DNA from: Eledone cirrhosa
Taxonomy: Eukaryota > Mollusca > Cephalopoda > Octopoda > Eledonidae
Length of the DNA stretch: 64,000 bases
Direction: 5' to 3'
NCBI GenBank assembly: GCA_964016885.1
Contig: OZ024740.1
Coordinates: forward strand, 298,727,525-298,791,524
A program made the translations under genes and the position numbers. Positions 1 to 10,639 of the stretch are shown piece after piece. Each line of letters begins with the position of its first letter. Position 1 is the stretch's first letter. The notes below the pieces were generated by a model, which searched no databases, was not told the DNA's origin, and saw only the letters and a program-made list of their open reading frames with translations.

Positions 1-1513
1 ATATATACCAAAAGATTGGTGCAGTAGCATCATTGTCAACTGCTACAAAGGTAAAGGCAATGCACTAGATAGAGGAAACTATAGAGGTATAAAGTTGATG
101 GACCAGGTCATGAAAGTAACAGAAAGAGTTATAGCACAGCTGATTAGGGACCGGGTGAATATAGACGAGATGCAATTTGGGTTTGTACCAGGAAGAGGCA
201 CCACTGATGCCCTCTTCCTTGTGAGGCATTTACAGGAAAAGTACCTAGCTAAAAGTAAGCCACTCTACTTGGCATTTGTCGACCTTGAGAAAGCCTTTGA
301 CAGAGTTCCACGTGCTGTAATCTGGTGGGCTCTTAGAAAACTAGGAGTAGATGAATGGCTTGTGAAAGCGGTACAAGCCATGTATAGGGGAGCAGTCAGC
401 AAAGTTAGGATTAGCAATGAGTATAGCGAGGAATTTAGCGTACAGGTTGGGGTCCACCAGGGCTCTGTTCTTAGCCCTCTCCTGTTCATCATAGTCCTGC
501 AGGCAATAACAGAGGAGTTTAAGACCGGATGCCCATGGGAACTCCTGTATGCTGATGACCTCGCACTCATAGCTGAATCTATGGTAGAACTAGAGAATAA
601 ATTTCAAACCTGAAAGCAGGGACTAGAGAGAAAGGGTCTCAAAGTCAACATGACAAAGACTAAGGTCCTTGGAAGTAGACGAGAAAACAGAACCCAGATC
701 CCCTCAGGGAAATGGCCTTGCTCAGTATGTAGGAAAGGTGTAGGTAGGAACTCCATTCTCTGCCCCAAATGCAAACAATGGGTACACAAAAGATGTAGCG
801 GGATCTCAGGAAGCTTAATTAAGAATGTAGGATTCACATGCAGCAGCTGTGCTGAAACAGCAAGCAGCAAACAGCCACAGGAAACAAGTACCACCAATCT
901 CTGGGAGGGCCCTGTAGAAACAGTAGACAGCTTCTGCTACCTAGGTGACTGAATTAGCAACGGAGGTGGGTGTTCAGAAAGTACAATAACTAGGGTAAGA
1001 ACGGGATGGAAGAAGTTTAGGGAACTACTACCACTGCTAGCTGCAAAAGGCTTCTCCCTCAGAATGAAAGGCAGACTGTATGATGCGTGTATCCGAACAT
1101 CGATGTTGCATGGTAGTGAGACCTGGGCGCTGAAGGTGGAAGACTTACGTAGATTAGAGAGAAACGAAGCCTGCATGCTCCGATGGATGTGTAACAGTAA
1201 TATACGTGAACGACAAAGCATAAATGAATTGAGAGAGAGACTGAGCATAAGAGGAATCAAATGCTGTGTGCAGGAGAGGCGGTTGCGCTGGTATGGACAT
1301 GTGATGCATATGAAGGATGACAGCTGCATAAAAAGGTGCAGAGCACTAGAAGTTGATGGAAACCGCGGAGTGGGGAGACCCAAGATGACCTGGGATGAGG
1401 TGATAAAAGCCGACCTTACCCAATTACACCTCTCAAAGGCAATGACACACGACCGTGACTTCTGGCGTCAAGCAGTAATACAGATTACCCGACCTCCCAT
1501 GGGTACATGCTGA
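1..1513 (+). pseudogene. LINE-Z copy 1: reverse transcriptase / zinc-motif ORF with two in-frame stops, 5' truncated
   Basis: One frame can be read from about base 2 to the stop at 1511-1513, broken only by TGA at 611-613 and 950-952, so two point nonsense changes and no frameshift. RT blocks appear in order: IPKDW and NYRGIKL at the edge, MQFGFVPGRGTTDA, FVDLEKAFDRVPR, GVHQGSVLSPLLF, then the catalytic YADD (548-559). After the RT lies a C-x2-C...C-x2-C-x4-H-x2-C motif (WPCSVCRKGVG, WVHKRCSG; about 713-805), then a C-terminal block with RRLRWYGHVM and GVGRPKMTW. Family knowledge says such ORFs encode the polymerase used for target-primed reverse transcription; the N-terminal endonuclease would lie off the window edge or was never copied. 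At 611 the stop replaces a Trp kept in the copy at 19506. It cannot make a full protein. Strong as a LINE, clade not assigned. Confidence 0.9.
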
Positions 1514-1815
1514 AGCATATAAACAATATGCCCCCACACCCCCCACTGCAAGGTGGTTGTGGAGGTGCCACGGCAAAAAAGCACCCAGCCCACACTGTAA
1601 AGTGGACGTGTAGGCGCCACGAAAAAGCACCCAGCACTCACTGTAAATGAGGTTGGTGTTAGGAAGGGCATCCAGCTGTAGAAATCAAGCCAAATCAGTT
1701 CCTGTATGAGCAAGGCATGGTCAGCCGACCAGACACTGCACACAACAGGACAACCCGTCTAACCCATGCTAGCGTGGAAGAACGGACGTAAAACGGTGAT
1801 GATGATGATGATGAT
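1514..1815 (+). repeat. LINE-Z 3' UTR and (GATGAT) tail of copy 1
   Basis: The sequence follows the stop directly and carries the family's diagnostic blocks: 'cactgtaaatgaggttgg', 'ttaggaagggcatccagc', 'cccatgctagcgtgg' and a terminal run of GATGATGAT at about 1797-1815, which passes into TA repeats. The same blocks recur in more than a dozen other places here, which defines the family's 3' end. Confidence 0.85.
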
Positions 1816-1856
1816 ATATATATATATATTTATTTATATATATTTATATATATGTA
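1816..1856. repeat. TA/TTTA microsatellite
   Basis: Imperfect (TA)n with TTTATT interruptions between two LINE-Z tails; probably expanded from or into the LINE tail. Confidence 0.8.
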
Positions 1857-2075
1857 GGCTGCAAAGTGGTCGTGGAGGTGCCATGGCAAAAATGTGCCCA
1901 GCCCATACTGTAAACTGGACGTGTAGGCGCCACGGAAAAAAAAGCACCCAGCACTCACTGTAAATGAGGTTGGTGTTAGGAAGGGCATCCAGCTGTAGAA
2001 ATCAAGCCAGAATTAGTTCCCGTCCCACCCTTGCAAGCAGGGAAAAGCGGACGTAAAATGATGATGATGATGATA
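1857..2075 (+). repeat. LINE-Z 3' end fragment (tail only)
   Basis: It starts abruptly at 'gctgcaaagtggtcgtgg' and runs to GATGATGATGATGAT, matching the 3' UTR of copy 1 (two tails in tandem). The 5' breakpoint is the same motif at which LINE-Z sequence begins in the composite element at 61181, so this may be the tail of a LINE-mobilised SINE and not a truncated LINE. Confidence 0.8.
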
Positions 2076-2186
2076 CGCATATATATTTGCTTGTATATAC
2101 ATATATCATGCATATACATATACCATATATATATATACCATATATATATATATGTATACATACATGATATATATACACATACATAT
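2076..2186. repeat. TA/CATA microsatellite
   Basis: A run of ATATAC/CATATA units without coding potential; open reading frames across it consist of Tyr/Ile/Met low-complexity repeats. Confidence 0.8.
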
Positions 2187-2425
2187 ATCATCGTTGTCAT
2201 TTAACATCCATCTTCCTCACTAGCATGTGTGGGACGGGTTGACCCTTAGGGAGAAAATCAGGTTAGAGGACCATGTTTAGCTCACCTGGGGCAGATCTTG
2301 GCTTGGTTTCAGTTGGGTGCCCTTCCCAATGCCAACTCCATTTACAGTGTGTGCTGGGTGCTATATGTTGTGTCACCTACACGGCCACATTACAGTGGGG
2401 ACTGGGCACTTTTGTCTTGGAACTA
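2187..2425 (-). repeat. LINE-Z 3' UTR remnant, antisense
   Basis: On the minus strand it carries degraded forms of the LINE-Z 3' blocks: the plus strand shows 'tttaacatccatcttcc', 'ctagcatgtgtgggacg', 'gggtgcccttcccaatgcc' and 'cacggccacattacagtg', the complements of the tail, the 'tgctagcgtgg' block, 'aagggcatccagc' and 'aatgtggccgtg'. Older than the tails at 1514 and 1857. Confidence 0.7.
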
Positions 2426-2679
2426 GGAAGGAGGGTGGGGAGTTTGGGGAAATTGCAGACATAGGTAATAGGGAAGGGATCGTTACCACAAAGGGAGGTG
2501 AATGCGAGGGGGGGGGGGGAAGGTTGAGCAAGGTATTGCCTTCTAGGTATAAGCATCAAGCTGAGAATAATAGAGGGCGGTTTTTTTGTAATACAGTATA
2601 GCACCAGAGGTCGTGGTCCTATTTCATTGCCTTTGAATGGTGTAATTGTGCAAGGTCAGCTTTTATTGCCTCATCCGGA

Positions 2680-3003
2680 GTCTTCCTAGGCCAGCTACTC
2701 CTACTCCACGGCTACCATCAACTTTGAGCGCTTTGCACCTTTTATACAGCTGGTATCCTTCATACGCATTACATGTCCATACCAATGCAATCTCCTCTCC
2801 TGCATGCAAAACTGATCCCTCTTATGTCTAATTTCTCACACAGTACATTTATACTTTCACATATATTGCTATTGCATATCCTGCGAAGCAGGGAGGCTTC
2901 ATTTCTTTCCAACCTTCTCAGGTCCTCAGCACACAGTGCCCAGGTCTCGCTGCTGCGCAACATTGCTGTTCATATACACGCATCATACAGTCTGCCTTTC
3001 ATT
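2680..3003 (-). pseudogene. LINE-Z C-terminal ORF fragment, antisense
   Basis: Read on the minus strand, this encodes the post-RT region: LRSSETWALCAEDLRRLERN, then a CNSNI segment, a RGI block and W-x-G-M-D in place of WYGHVM. No tail is attached and both ends are cut; the upstream edge runs into TA repeats at 3005. Several frame changes are needed, so it is an old dead copy. Confidence 0.75.
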
Positions 3004-3106
3004 ATATATATATATATATATATATAGATTTACATACAGTGTAGTGGGATTGCAGGTAGGCTGACAGAGAAGGTAGGCTTCATATATAGCAGCTGTACAG
3101 GAGTAG

Positions 3107-3608
3107 TTACTGTATATACTTGAATATAAGCTGATCTAAATACATGCAGACCCTCGATTTTATGTCTGAGAAATGGGCAAAAATCCAAACCCCGTGTATA
3201 AGCCGAGACATCTAATCAATACATTGTTTAGATGGTGCAGTTTTGATTTGAAATTCTCATGAGTGGAGAATATATTTATAAAGTTTTAATATTTTGGTAT
3301 TTAAAATATTTTAAGTGTGGTTTAAAGTATAGTTTCTGTTTCATAACTCCAATACATAATGATTTTTTTACCAATTTCCAATTGTTGTGAAGGCAACATT
3401 CATTCAAAACAAATTTCACCTCCAAAGTGAAATTGGTGTAATATTTGCTTCGAAAGCAAAATATTTTAGCATCTCATTTATGTAGAATTTGAAGTTGGTG
3501 AAAATCGGTAAAATATTGACCTTAGATATAATCCCCCACCCCCATTTTATCGTTGATTTTTTTTTTTGTCACATATTCCTCAGCTTATAAACAAGCATAT
3601 ATGGTAGT
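3107..3608. mobile_element. Candidate non-autonomous DNA transposon with about 26-bp imperfect terminal inverted repeats
   Basis: The left end reads 'actgtatatacttgaata' then 'taagctga'; the reverse complement of the right end reads 'accatatatgcttgttta' then 'taagctga'. The ~450 bp interior is AT-rich, has 'gtgtataagccgag' near the left end, and shows no ORF. This kind of 'tataagccga' end is common in animal TIR elements, but I cannot name the family. Target duplication not resolved. Confidence 0.5.
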
Positions 3609-3629
3609 TGTAAGAATTTGTTATCTATG

Positions 3630-4135
3630 TCATTAGGATGTGGGGTTTCTGAAAGTGTAGTTGCCAGAGTAAGAATATAGTGATAAAAGTTCATGGCAGT
3701 ATTACACCTGCTGGTGGAAAGATTTATTCTCTGATGTTTGTGTACAAAGTGCTATGTTGCATGACGTAGGCAGTAGATTTATAAAAGCCACAAAGTAGTG
3801 AAGTCGGCATACTCTATTAGATATATATTGTTAATGTACATGAACAATGAAGTACAAATGAACTGAAAGCTGGATATAAGAGGAATCAAATGTCATGTGC
3901 AAAAGAAAGCACTTCACTGGTATGGACCTATGTATATGGAGGATCATTCAAAGTGGATGAAACTTATGGAAGATATAGACCTAGCAAGACATGGCAGAAT
4001 TATTATGAATTTTGAAATCAAGAAACTGAACCTCATGAAAGAGATGACAAAGAACTGCAATGAATGGTGATACCCACAATGCTGGAGAAGACCTACCATG
4101 CTAGCATGTCAAAATGGACATAAACATAGAGGTGG
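3630..4135 (+). pseudogene. Degenerate LINE-Z C-terminal fragment with tail
   Basis: Heavily decayed but alignable to copy 1: 'ggatgtggggtttctgaaag' corresponds to GGCSES, 'agtgctatgttgcatga' to the MLHGSETW region, 'ggatataagaggaatcaaat' to the SIRGIKC block and 'ctggtatggaccta' to WYGHV, ending near 'ccatgctagcatgtc'. Many stops and indels. Confidence 0.65.
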
Positions 4136-4860
4136 TCTCTTATCTATTGTGTTCTTGATGAGCCTCCATCTATTCCTTCACTACCTGCTCATCTTTCATT
4201 TCCACTCTCCCATTCATTGTTCCATGCTGACTGTGTAACAAGGAGTCACATTAGATCTATCTCTACTGAATCATTCCACCATTACTCTATTTTTTTCTAT
4301 TAAAAAATGTGCATCAGATCTCTTCATATCCAATGACATCATCCTTCTACACTGCTAACAATTGATCATCCACTCTCCTATATAACACCCACCTTTCTTT
4401 CACAATTTCTATTGATATTCATCACTTCATTTTTTCTTATTGCTCATCTTTATTGCTATCCTCCAATCCTTCTTACATTACCCCCTCCTATGAGCTTCTA
4501 TATATCATTCTCTCTCCTTCACTTCCATTACTCCTTCTTCTCTTGAACCTGTCTGACCTATCAATTCCTTTCTTTTTTGCATTACACTATTCTTAGTGTC
4601 TTATTATTCAATCTCCTTATCAATAACCAACATGTAGCTGCATGCAACACTTTCTTCCATTACTACTATTTCTCCATACTTGTACTCATACTCATTCTTC
4701 ATTCATTCTCATGACCTGTTTCTTTCTCTGTCTTTGCCCATTTTGGTCACATATGTTTGAATGGGGTCAACAAAGAGTAGAGAGGGTTCTTTAACCTTGC
4801 AAAGGGAGAAGGCAAATGAACAAAGACACCATAAGGTCAAGAAGACTTTATTTATGACTA
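4136..4860. other. Unassigned CT-rich stretch
   Basis: Pyrimidine-rich plus strand (many ctcctt/cttcc words) without a convincing ORF, splice-bounded exon or repeat ends. Nothing recognised. Confidence 0.5.
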
Positions 4861-4864
4861 CATT

Positions 4865-5030
4865 CTGTAAAGAGGTTTGCATTAGAAAAAAACATGCAGC
4901 TGTAGAAACTACACTAAAATTGGATTGGACAGATGAGTAGTAACTCTAAATAAGAACATGGACTATGACAAATTGTCCAACATATGCCAGCATGGGAAGT
5001 AGACATACAAAGATAATGGTGTTGATTTTA
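4865..5030 (+). repeat. Old LINE-Z 3' UTR remnant
   Basis: Contains 'catgcagctgtagaaac', 'caaattgtccaacata' and 'tgccagcatgggaagtagac' followed by a weak 'gataatgg' tail, in the same order as in the intact 3' UTR. Confidence 0.6.
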
Positions 5031-5245
5031 ACATCTCTGTTACAATGTAGGTCTGCTGAATCCCAGTCTCATTTCAATAATTCAAATTCCCTCTCCTTTT
5101 CAATTGGACTACTTTTAGACCATGGCTCTTAAAATGGTAAAGGGCAATATTGGAGGGATTTAGTTACTAATTTTAGCAGGTCAAGGGACCATTTAGAAGT
5201 TTTACATTGTCTTATTTTCATTGGGGTGGCATCTAGACTCTTGAT

Positions 5246-5400
5246 TACCATATTTCTAATGAACCACATTATTTACGTGTTTCAATCAATTAAAAAAATA
5301 ATCGAGAATTTGAAGAAATTTAGTAAAATAACTAATTTTTTCATTATTAAGATAGTGTTGTGGAGTGTTACTTAATAAAGTGTCCTCATATTATGATGAA
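5246..5400. mobile_element. M2 DNA-transposon remnant
   Basis: The segment 'accatatttctaatgaac' to 'aataactaattttttcatta' matches the left half of M2 copies at 34617 and 63572 (reverse). No TTAA end is preserved. Confidence 0.5.
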
Positions 5401-7595
5401 GGTTTGAATATAAGTATGAACAATTTAAAATAAGCAGTTTTGTATCATTGAGACTTGTGCAGTTCCAGGCAGGTTGGTATCAAAAAGGTTAACACCCAGC
5501 TAGACCTTGTGTGCCTTTTACAGAATTTACTCTTTTGCAGTTGTCCAGTTCAGAACCTTTCCACCCATGTTTTTTTCTCTTCTCTAGTAGACACCAATCT
5601 CTGCAATTTAAGAATGTTTGTAAAAGTCATGATAACTGCTCTTCATCCACTGGCTAATCCGTAGAATAGAAAAAAATGTATTTTTTACGCATGATAACCA
5701 CTTGGGTGTGGTAGCAAGTTATCCATGAGCCAAAACCATGATTGGGTTTTGATTTACATCTGTAACTGCTTTGTAAAGATATGAATACTTTTTGGGCAAG
5801 AAATGAACAGTACAATTTTCCATGGATCCTGTCATCTAAATCGGTGGCTTCATGCATTATGTATAATCTCATATTTTGCTGTAGAATAATTGAATCAAAT
5901 GACATTTACATGCAGAACAAACATGCCCTTCTCTAGAGTCCAAAGGATTATTTATAATACACAGATCATATAAAGCGTAGATTGCTTCAAAGAAACTAGA
6001 CTATCTGGTGTCAGTTGTTATACAGTTTTGTTGCAAGTTACAAATGTTTACATTGTGAAAAATATTTGCATTGTAGTTCAAAGAGTTAAATGTGAAATCT
6101 GAACGGCATATGAATCAGAAAAAGAAGACAAATTGACACTGTATAAAACAAATTTTTTTCTCCTTATCAAAACATACAAATAATGTTAATATATTTGCAT
6201 GTAGTAGAACACCTTCAGGGTTAAGATGCTTCTGAAAATAAAATATATATAAAAAAAGCAACCAAAAAAAAACATCATTATCATCATCATTAACAACAAG
6301 CTAACATTGAAACAAACTGTCATTCCTCGAAAAAAAAAAAAAATTCTAACATGAAAATATTCTTTTTCATCTATCATAAAAAAAAAAATATATTAAATAA
6401 AATTAGACTGAATCAAATCTACCTCCTGGCCACCATTTATAACAAAAAACCCCCCCAAAACAAACAAATGAAACAAAACAGCTAGTGTTGTATTTATATA
6501 TAAGTTGTTTGTATAAAACATCAAATTGTATTTTTTAAAAAATAAATAAGCTCTTTGTTGTTGCTGTTGACAACAGTAGTTGTCTGGATGAATATGAGAA
6601 AACAAAATGATAAAGCACTGTGATATGGTAGACCATGTGACGTCAGTATATAGGTGCTAATTGAAATAAAAACAAGAACATCAACAATAGTAGTAGTAGT
6701 CATAGTAGTGATGATCTTTTTTTAATTTGGCACTGGAGTTTTGATTAAAAAGGACATTTCATAAACAGGTTACACAAAGTGTAAGAGTTTACATTGTAAT
6801 TAAGGAACTCCACAAATCCACGGTCAACCTGAAAATAGATCAACTCAGTCATGTCATTTTTGCCACAGTCACCTACCATTTAAAAAAAATCAGTGTAGGA
6901 GAGCACCTCCCTTTACACTCTTGCCCTCTTCTCCAAGTGGAATGTGAAAAAGTCGATGAGAGCGTAACTGAAAAGGGAAGTATCTCAACCTCATTCATCA
7001 TCTGACATCTTTCAAAACCACAACCAGACTTACATAAACTGCTTACTCTTCCCTGTTGAAGGAGAGAAGCAGGGTGATCTTCCCAATGGAGTTGGCTGAT
7101 AACTGAATATCTTTTACACATGGCAGCAGCTGTTTGACATAACTCTACAAGTTAGTAATGTCCAACATAGAAATGGTAAGGGGTGTATGGATATAAAGAC
7201 CCTCTCCATCCTTTAAATAATCTTTACTGCCACCTAAGTAGCAGATTATATTTCTAATTTGAATGACCAGTTATAAAAATGCTTTCAGCAGGGCATAGTT
7301 CTGGGATCATTTTGAGGTCTTGTGGGGGTCATAAGATCTTGTATATACAGAGGGACCTCACTTGCCCACATATTGCCATTAAAATGATACCATAAACTTA
7401 TTGGTGTTTGTGTGGTGGGGTATAGAATCCACTGAATCTGCTTCATGATATACCCAGAAAAGTGAAAGGCAAAGGTGATCCTGGCAGAATTTGAAACTGT
7501 GTGTATGTGTTTGTGTGCGTGTGTGTGCTCATGCATGTGCATGCACGCAATCAAATATTAAAGGATGTTCTATCTTTTCTGCTACTTGATAACAC
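5401..7595. other. Unassigned AT-rich sequence upstream of the first PNPT1 exon
   Basis: No exon with plausible splice sites or repeat ends recognised. 5500-5540 shares 'ccttgtgtgcctttt' with 12260. 6235-6400 holds A-rich runs. 6873-7121 is less AT-rich than its surroundings and is open for 82 codons on the minus strand, but I recognise no domain. Confidence 0.4.
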
Positions 7596-7837
7596 TTAAC
7601 CCATTAGCATTTACATTACTCTATATAAACTATTGCATTTTCGTGGTTAAGGCTTTACCTCACATAATTACCTCACATAATTATCTCACATAATATCGAA
7701 TCTATGAGATTTTGATATTATTTATTTTGAGAACAATACCTTAATATCTGCATGAACAGCCAGTGAAGGCTAGTTTGAACAGAGAGAAATGAAAGAATTC
7801 TGGCTGGATATGGCTGGTTTAAATGCTAAAGGGTTAA
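7596..7837. mobile_element. M1 copy: TTAA-flanked MITE (242 bp)
   Basis: Begins TTAA-CCCATTAGCATTTACAT and ends ATGCTAAAGGG-TTAA, giving a terminal inverted repeat of about 13 bp directly abutted by TTAA on both sides. The interior has the shared block 'aatatcgaatctatgaga' and 'gagaacaataccttaa'. TTAA target duplication plus CCC/GGG ends is the signature of piggyBac-type elements (established knowledge). No coding capacity. Confidence 0.8.
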
Positions 7838-8547
7838 TCATAGTCATTTCTTACATGGTTGCTGCACCCTAAATTTGTTGTTAGTCGGTAGAATAAGTCA
7901 ATTCGTTGTATTTCAGTCATAATTGGTACTTATTATTTTCAAAGGTCTATAGAATTTAAACATTTTAATAATGTACATTAAATTAAAACATGACTAACTA
8001 AATGCTAATTGTGATAATTAATACTCTAAATTATTCTGTTCCCATGATTAAATAATAAAGCATTTCTTTTTAATGATAATTAGAATAATTGTTTTGAAGT
8101 TTTAATGCTATAAAAATAATTTATTCTCTCTCTATGTTTGATTAGATGGTTTTGTTAATTGACTAATTTTCTGAATTATTCAAGCAATTCAGGCCATATA
8201 CTAAGTTGGTAAATAAATACAAGGTTAAGATTCTTGAGGTATCTCGTTGCAGATGAGTTTGCACCCAGATTCTGACTATTTACTATTTTTATGAGTTCTA
8301 TTTAGAAGACAGCTTTGCTCAGTATGTTGGAAGCAAAGAGACATTTGTATAATCTTGCAAAAGATTAGTGCACAAAACATACTTTGAGATTTCTGACTGC
8401 ATAATTCAACTGTTTTAAAACTATTTGCAATGTCCTTATGTTTTAGTGTAAAAAACTGTTTTTACTCAAAGAAGCTTAACTACAGTTAAAAAGGTAGTGT
8501 GGTAGGGAACTAGAAGGTATTGTTGAAGGAATATGGTATAAGTTGTT
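7838..8547. other. Unassigned AT-rich intron sequence
   Basis: No ORF, repeat end or splice-bounded exon recognised between the two M1 copies. Confidence 0.5.
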
Positions 8548-8786
8548 TTAACCCTTTAGCATTTACATTATTCTATGTATACTATTATATTTTCATGCTA
8601 AAAGCTTTACCTCACATAATATCTCACATAATATCTCACATAATATCGAATCTATGAGATTTTGAAAGTATTTATTTTGAGAACAATACCTTAACATCAG
8701 TTTGAGCAACCAGTTACAGCCAGTTTCAACAGAAAGAGGTAGAGAATTCTGGCCGGTTTTGGCCGGTTTGAACATTAAAGGGTTAA
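8548..8786. mobile_element. M1 copy: TTAA-flanked MITE (239 bp)
   Basis: TTAA-CCCTTTAGCATTTACAT at the left and ATTAAAGGG-TTAA at the right, same orientation as the copy at 7596 and 152 bases upstream of a PNPT1 exon. It has an extra 'atctcacataat' repeat unit inside relative to its sibling. Confidence 0.85.
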
Positions 8787-8938
8787 AGAGGCAGTCTTTG
8801 GTGATTTAATAGTACTAATAAAGAATACATATTTCAGCTTATGAGAAACTATCTATGTCTACAAACTATTATTTTCTCTTATATTTCACCTCTAAAAATT
8901 AATTATGGCTCTTCTAACCTTGTTTCTGTATATTTTAG

Positions 8939-9009
8939 GTGTTCTGTACTGTGGCTTTCGACTCTTTGGAATCAGCTCTGAAATCAGGGCCATCTTCTAT
9001 CCAGAAAAT
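8939..9009 (+). CDS. PNPT1: PNPT1 internal exon (VFCTVAFDSLESA...)
   Basis: Polypyrimidine tract and acceptor 'tgtatattttag' precede the exon, and donor 'gtgagt' starts at 9010. Frame 8939 reads VFCTVAFDSLESALKSGPSS then IQK plus two bases. This matches the animal PNPT1 strand in which Q-V-L-C-T-V-T-F-D-S-L-E-S follows the G-Q-T-Q motif, at the start of the second RNase PH-like domain. A longer reading frame over the same bases (8905-9258) is in a different frame, runs through the donor and is spurious. The exon is partial: the coding sequence continues from an unseen upstream exon. Confidence 0.9.
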
Positions 9010-9099
9010 GTGAGTTATCTTAATCCATATTTAAATCTATTCTCTCTGTCTTGCTTTTTAAAAATCTATCTACCTAGCTGCTTGTCTGTCTACATGTTT

Positions 9100-9322
9100 C
9101 AGTCATTGGACTACAGTTGTGTCAAAGACATGATACCCCCCCCCCCCACCTTCCCCCCGTGCACTTGGGAGAACGTGAGACTACATAAGCGAGACGACAG
9201 CCCCTGGCCTGCCTGGGAGATCAGTAGCTCAGCTTCACTATTGACTTGGTCTATGTAGACCTGTCCAATCCTTGCTAGCAGGGAAAGTGGTTGTTGAAAG
9301 GACGATGATGATGAATGTAAAG
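9100..9322 (+). repeat. LINE-Z-like tail fragment with C-run
   Basis: A C-homopolymer (about 9135-9150) precedes a GC-richer stretch that ends 'cttgctagcagggaaagtgg' and 'gacgatgatgatgaatg', the 3'-tail pattern of the LINE-Z group. The 5' part does not match LINE-Z copy 1, so it may come from a related SINE or LINE subfamily. It starts about 90 bases inside the PNPT1 intron. Confidence 0.55.
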
Positions 9323-9644
9323 AGCTGGAAAAATATGACAAAGCATTCATTTACAACTAAATACCACAAAACATTTTGTTTGGCTATTTTTATGATTCCT
9401 CCAATCCACCAGCCACTACAGTGTATTTAATGGATGTTTTATTATCTTCACCAATACTAAGACACAAATCACTACACATATAGAAACCCCCACCCCAATC
9501 CTGCTAACATGAATAACTAACACTTTAATACATAACTAAGACTCTGAAGGTTGCTAGAAAATGCTAGTCTACAATATCACTTAGGATTAATGTCCATCTT
9601 TACCATTGATAAAACTGGCTCCCAAAGAAAGGATTTCTTCAGAG

Positions 9645-10550
9645 TCTACTCCAGCATCTGGGACAGTGCTGCTGATATAAATACAGACCAGATCCCCAAA
9701 ACTATTCCAGCATCTGGGACAGTACTGCTGATACAAATACAGACCAGATCCAAAGAACTACTCCAGCATCTGGGACAGTACTGCTGATACAAATACAGAC
9801 CAGATCCAAAGAACTCCAGCATCTGGGACAGTACTGCTGATATAAATACGTACAGATCCAAAGAACTCCAGCATCTGGGACAGTACTGCTGATACAAATA
9901 CAGACCAGATCCAAAGAACTACTCCAGCATCTGGGACAGTGCTGCTGATATAAATACAGACAGATCCAAAGAACTCCAGCATCTGGGACAGTACTGCTGA
10001 TATAAATACAGACAGATCCAAAGAACTCCAGCATCTGGGACAGTACTGCTGATATAAATACAGACAGATCCAAAGAACTCCAGCATCTGGGACAGTACTG
10101 CTGATATAAATACGGACAGATCCAAAGAACTCCAGCATCTGGGACAGTACTGCTGATATAAATACGGACAGATCCAAAGAACTCCAGCATCTGGGACAGT
10201 ACTGCTGATATAAATACGGACAGATCCAAAGAACTCCAGCATCTGGGACAGTACTGCTGATATAAATACAGACAGATCCAAAGAACTCCAGCATCTGGGA
10301 CAGTACTGCTGATATAAATACAGACAGATCCAAAGAACTCCAGCATCTGGGACAGTACTGCTGATATAAATACGTACAGATCCAAAGAACTCCAGCATCT
10401 GGGACAGTACTGCTGATATAAATACAGACCAGATCCAAAGAACTACTCCAGCATCTGGGACAGTACTGCTGATATAAATACAGACAGATCCAAAGAACTC
10501 CAGCATCTGGGACAGTACTGCTGATATGAATATAGACCACATCCAAAGAA
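9645..10550. repeat. Minisatellite: 17 copies of a 52-57 bp unit
   Basis: The core 'ccagcatctgggacagtact' followed by 'gctgatataaatacagac' and 'agatccaaagaa' repeats 17 times. Most units are 52 bp; some have a five-base-longer 'accagatccaaagaactact' junction giving 57. Middle units differ by single substitutions (acagac/acggac/acgtac; tgctg/tactg), and outer units are most diverged. Because 52 is not a multiple of three and the minus strand of the unit has no stop in any frame, all three minus frames stay open for up to 262 codons. Those frames have a 52-residue period (YISSTVPDAG, YQQYCPRCW, FISAVLSQMLE) and are not taken as genes. Confidence 0.95.
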
Positions 10551-10639
10551 AGTCCATTTGACTGATTGGCCTGAAATCATGATCAGTGTAGACCAACTTC
10601 TGGTGCATAGATGTAGTCTCCACTCTTTCTCTCTTTCAT

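Noticed and set aside
5455..5664. Upstream PNPT1 exon in the 69-codon frame
   Set aside because: No match to the expected first-domain or G-x-T-Q sequence, and a similar word occurs at 12260, suggesting a repeat.
8905..9258. 117-codon plus-strand open frame over the first PNPT1 exon
   Set aside because: It is in the wrong frame: the conserved PNPase residues are read from 8939 in another frame, and it runs through a clear donor site into intron.
9645..10550. CRISPR array
   Set aside because: No alternation of fixed repeats with unique spacers; the whole unit repeats, and the genome is animal.
9646..10623. Four overlapping minus-strand open frames of 83-262 codons
   Set aside because: They are the three frames of a 52-57 bp minisatellite whose unit lacks antisense stops; period of 52 residues and no conserved domain.
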